Origin: Bacteroidales bacterium
GTDB taxonomy: Bacteria; Bacteroidota; Bacteroidia; Bacteroidales; 4484-276
DNA: 7,443 nucleotides
NCBI GenBank assembly: GCA_018400545.1
Contig: JAGYLT010000108.1
Coordinates: 1-7,443 of the forward strand
Direction of reading: 5' to 3'
Shown here: one piece after another, positions 6,668-7,443 of the stretch
Position numbering within the stretch: position 1 is the stretch's first letter
Layout: every line of letters starts with the position of its first letter
Position numbers and translations under genes: made by a program
Notes under the pieces: model-generated
Seen by the model: the letters and a program-made list of their open reading frames with translations, nothing else
Database searches by the model: none
What the model was told of the DNA's origin: nothing

Positions 6668-6680
6668 GCTTTTAAAAAGC
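6668..6680. promoter_or_regulatory. 13-bp near-palindrome in the DUF62 leader
   Basis: GCTTTT and AAAAGC (6668-6673 and 6675-6680) are perfect 6-bp arms around one base. The element lies between the minus-strand -7 box (ending at 6683) and the DUF62 start, about where transcription should begin, which is a typical operator position. Its AT-richness makes chance possible. Confidence 0.35.
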
Positions 6681-6682
6681 GT

Positions 6683-6715
6683 CAAAATTAGTAATTCTTC
6701 GATGATGCATCACAA
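6683..6715 (-). promoter_or_regulatory. Promoter for the DUF62 gene
   Basis: On the minus strand TAATTTTG (plus-strand 6683-6690) matches the Bacteroidota -7 consensus TAnnTTTG exactly. A TTG (plus-strand CAA at 6713-6715) lies 22 bases upstream, within the reported TTG-N17-23-TAnnTTTG spacing. The expected leader is about 25-30 bases. Confidence 0.6.
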
Positions 6716-6730
6716 TTTTCCCTAATTTTG
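6698..6730 (+). promoter_or_regulatory. Promoter for the phoH gene
   Basis: TAATTTTG at 6723-6730 matches the -7 consensus TAnnTTTG exactly. TTCG at 6698-6701 is one mismatch from TTTG with a 21-base spacer. It would start transcription near 6737, leaving a leader of roughly 47 bases before the phoH ATG. It overlaps the DUF62 promoter on the other strand, so the two promoters may compete. Confidence 0.6.
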
Positions 6731-6783
6731 GAGCTTCAAATTCAAACCGTTAGCACTTTAAAAATATAAGATTAAACTACTGA

Positions 6784-7443
6784 ATGACAGAGAAGAATAT
6801 TTCGCTCGAATCCGTTAATCCGCTGGAAATTTTTGGCGTGAATGATGCCAACCTGGAAATTCTCACCAACCATTACCCCAAACTCCGCATTGTAGCGCGT
6901 GGCACCGAAATTAAAGTTATAGGCTCGGAAGATGAAATTCATGATTTCGACCGTAAATTTTCGCTTTTGCTGATGCATTACGAGCGGTTTGGAAAATTAA
7001 GTGAAAATGATGTTAAGGATTTGCTTGAAGTTGAAGCGCCCGGTAAAGTGCCCGAACCTTTTGAAGGTGTGGATGTTTTGGTACACGGCCGGCATGGCAA
7101 AATGATCAAGGCGCGCACACCCAACCAGCAAAAAATGGTTGAAAGCTGCAGGACCAACGACCTGGTTTTCGCCATTGGCCCTGCCGGTACAGGAAAAACA
7201 TATACTGCGGTTGCGCTTGCCGTTCAGGCCTTGAAAAACAAAGAAATCAAGCGGATCATCCTGGCAAGGCCGGCGGTGGAAGCCGGAGAAAACCTGGGTT
7301 TCCTGCCCGGTGATCTCAAAGATAAACTCGATCCGTACCTTCAACCTTTGTATGATGCATTGCGCGATATGCTGCCCTCGCAGAAACTGCTTGGCTACCT
7401 CGAAGACGGCACCATCGAAATTGCCCCGCTGGCCTTCATGCGC
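6784..7443 (+). CDS. phoH: PhoH-family ATPase, 5' part only
   Basis: This is the N-terminal 220 codons of a cytoplasmic PhoH-like P-loop NTPase, a family of about 320 residues with proposed RNA-related roles (PhoH/YbeZ). Residues 1-105 form the N-terminal domain, with EIFGVNDANLEILTNHYP at 15-32 and IVARGTEIKVIGSEDEI at 36-52. The signature TPNQQKMVE at 112-120 is followed by the Walker A loop GPAGTGKT at 132-139, then RIILARPAVEAGENLGFLPGD at 157-177 and DPYLQPLYDAL at 183-193. The window ends at APLAFMR, so the conserved continuation with Walker B lies beyond it. The start is certain: an in-frame TGA immediately precedes the ATG. No Shine-Dalgarno is seen, only an A/T-rich leader. It is divergent from the SAM hydroxide adenosyltransferase gene. 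Nothing suggests a defect; the truncation is the window edge. Confidence 0.95.
   Translation, partial: MTEKNISLESVNPLEIFGVNDANLEILTNHYPKLRIVARGTEIKVIGSEDEIHDFDRKFSLLLMHYERFGKLSENDVKDLLEVEAPGKVPEPFEGVDVLVHGRHGKMIKARTPNQQKMVESCRTNDLVFAIGPAGTGKTYTAVALAVQALKNKEIKRIILARPAVEAGENLGFLPGDLKDKLDPYLQPLYDALRDMLPSQKLLGYLEDGTIEIAPLAFMR

Larger units (their letters stand above)
6683..6730. repeat. Symmetric divergent promoter: 9-bp inverted repeat around a 10-bp palindrome
   Basis: CAAAATTAG (6683-6691) and CTAATTTTG (6722-6730) are perfect inverted repeats that contain the two -7 boxes. Between them TGATGCATCA (6703-6712) is a perfect palindrome whose centre is within one base of the centre of the outer repeat. 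The outer symmetry partly follows from the shared promoter consensus; the central palindrome does not. It is a candidate operator for joint control of DUF62 and phoH. Confidence 0.5.

Overview
The window looks like an ordinary chromosomal segment of a member of the Bacteroidota, probably close to the Bacteroidales. The taxonomic call is an inference from four things: a DUF4837 lipoprotein, a MltD-like transglycosylase with tandem LysM modules, a long MacB/FtsX-type permease of the kind abundant in this phylum, and promoter boxes matching the Bacteroidota -7 consensus TAnnTTTG with mostly weak Shine-Dalgarno sequences. I see no IS element, integrase, tRNA, rRNA, CRISPR array or abrupt composition change.

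Layout. Left block, plus strand: the 3' end of a LysM-containing lytic transglycosylase (2-925), then a DUF4837 lipoprotein (953-1984). After a 123-base gap with small inverted repeats comes a two-gene unit: a YvlD/phage-holin-4_2 type small membrane protein (2108-2464) overlapping by 4 bases a flavin-binding PNPOx/NimA-like protein (2461-2922). Middle, minus strand: an 814-residue FtsX/MacB-type ABC permease (3148-5592) convergent with the previous unit. Upstream of it, also minus, is a SAM hydroxide adenosyltransferase (DUF62) gene (5871-6650). Right edge, plus strand: a PhoH-family ATPase begins at 6784 and runs off the window after 220 codons.

How the genes relate. The first two genes are cell-envelope functions and probably co-transcribed. 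The holin-like/PNPOx pair is very likely translationally coupled. The DUF62 and phoH genes diverge from a compact 133-base region. It holds one perfect TAnnTTTG-type box in each direction; the two boxes form a 9-bp inverted repeat nearly centred on a 10-bp palindrome. This is the most interesting non-coding structure here and suggests, but does not prove, coordinated control.

I found no convincing undescribed multi-gene system. The points most worth checking are the symmetric divergent promoter, the altered active-site region of the DUF62 protein, the permease with no ATPase gene beside it, and the palindromes upstream of the holin-like gene.
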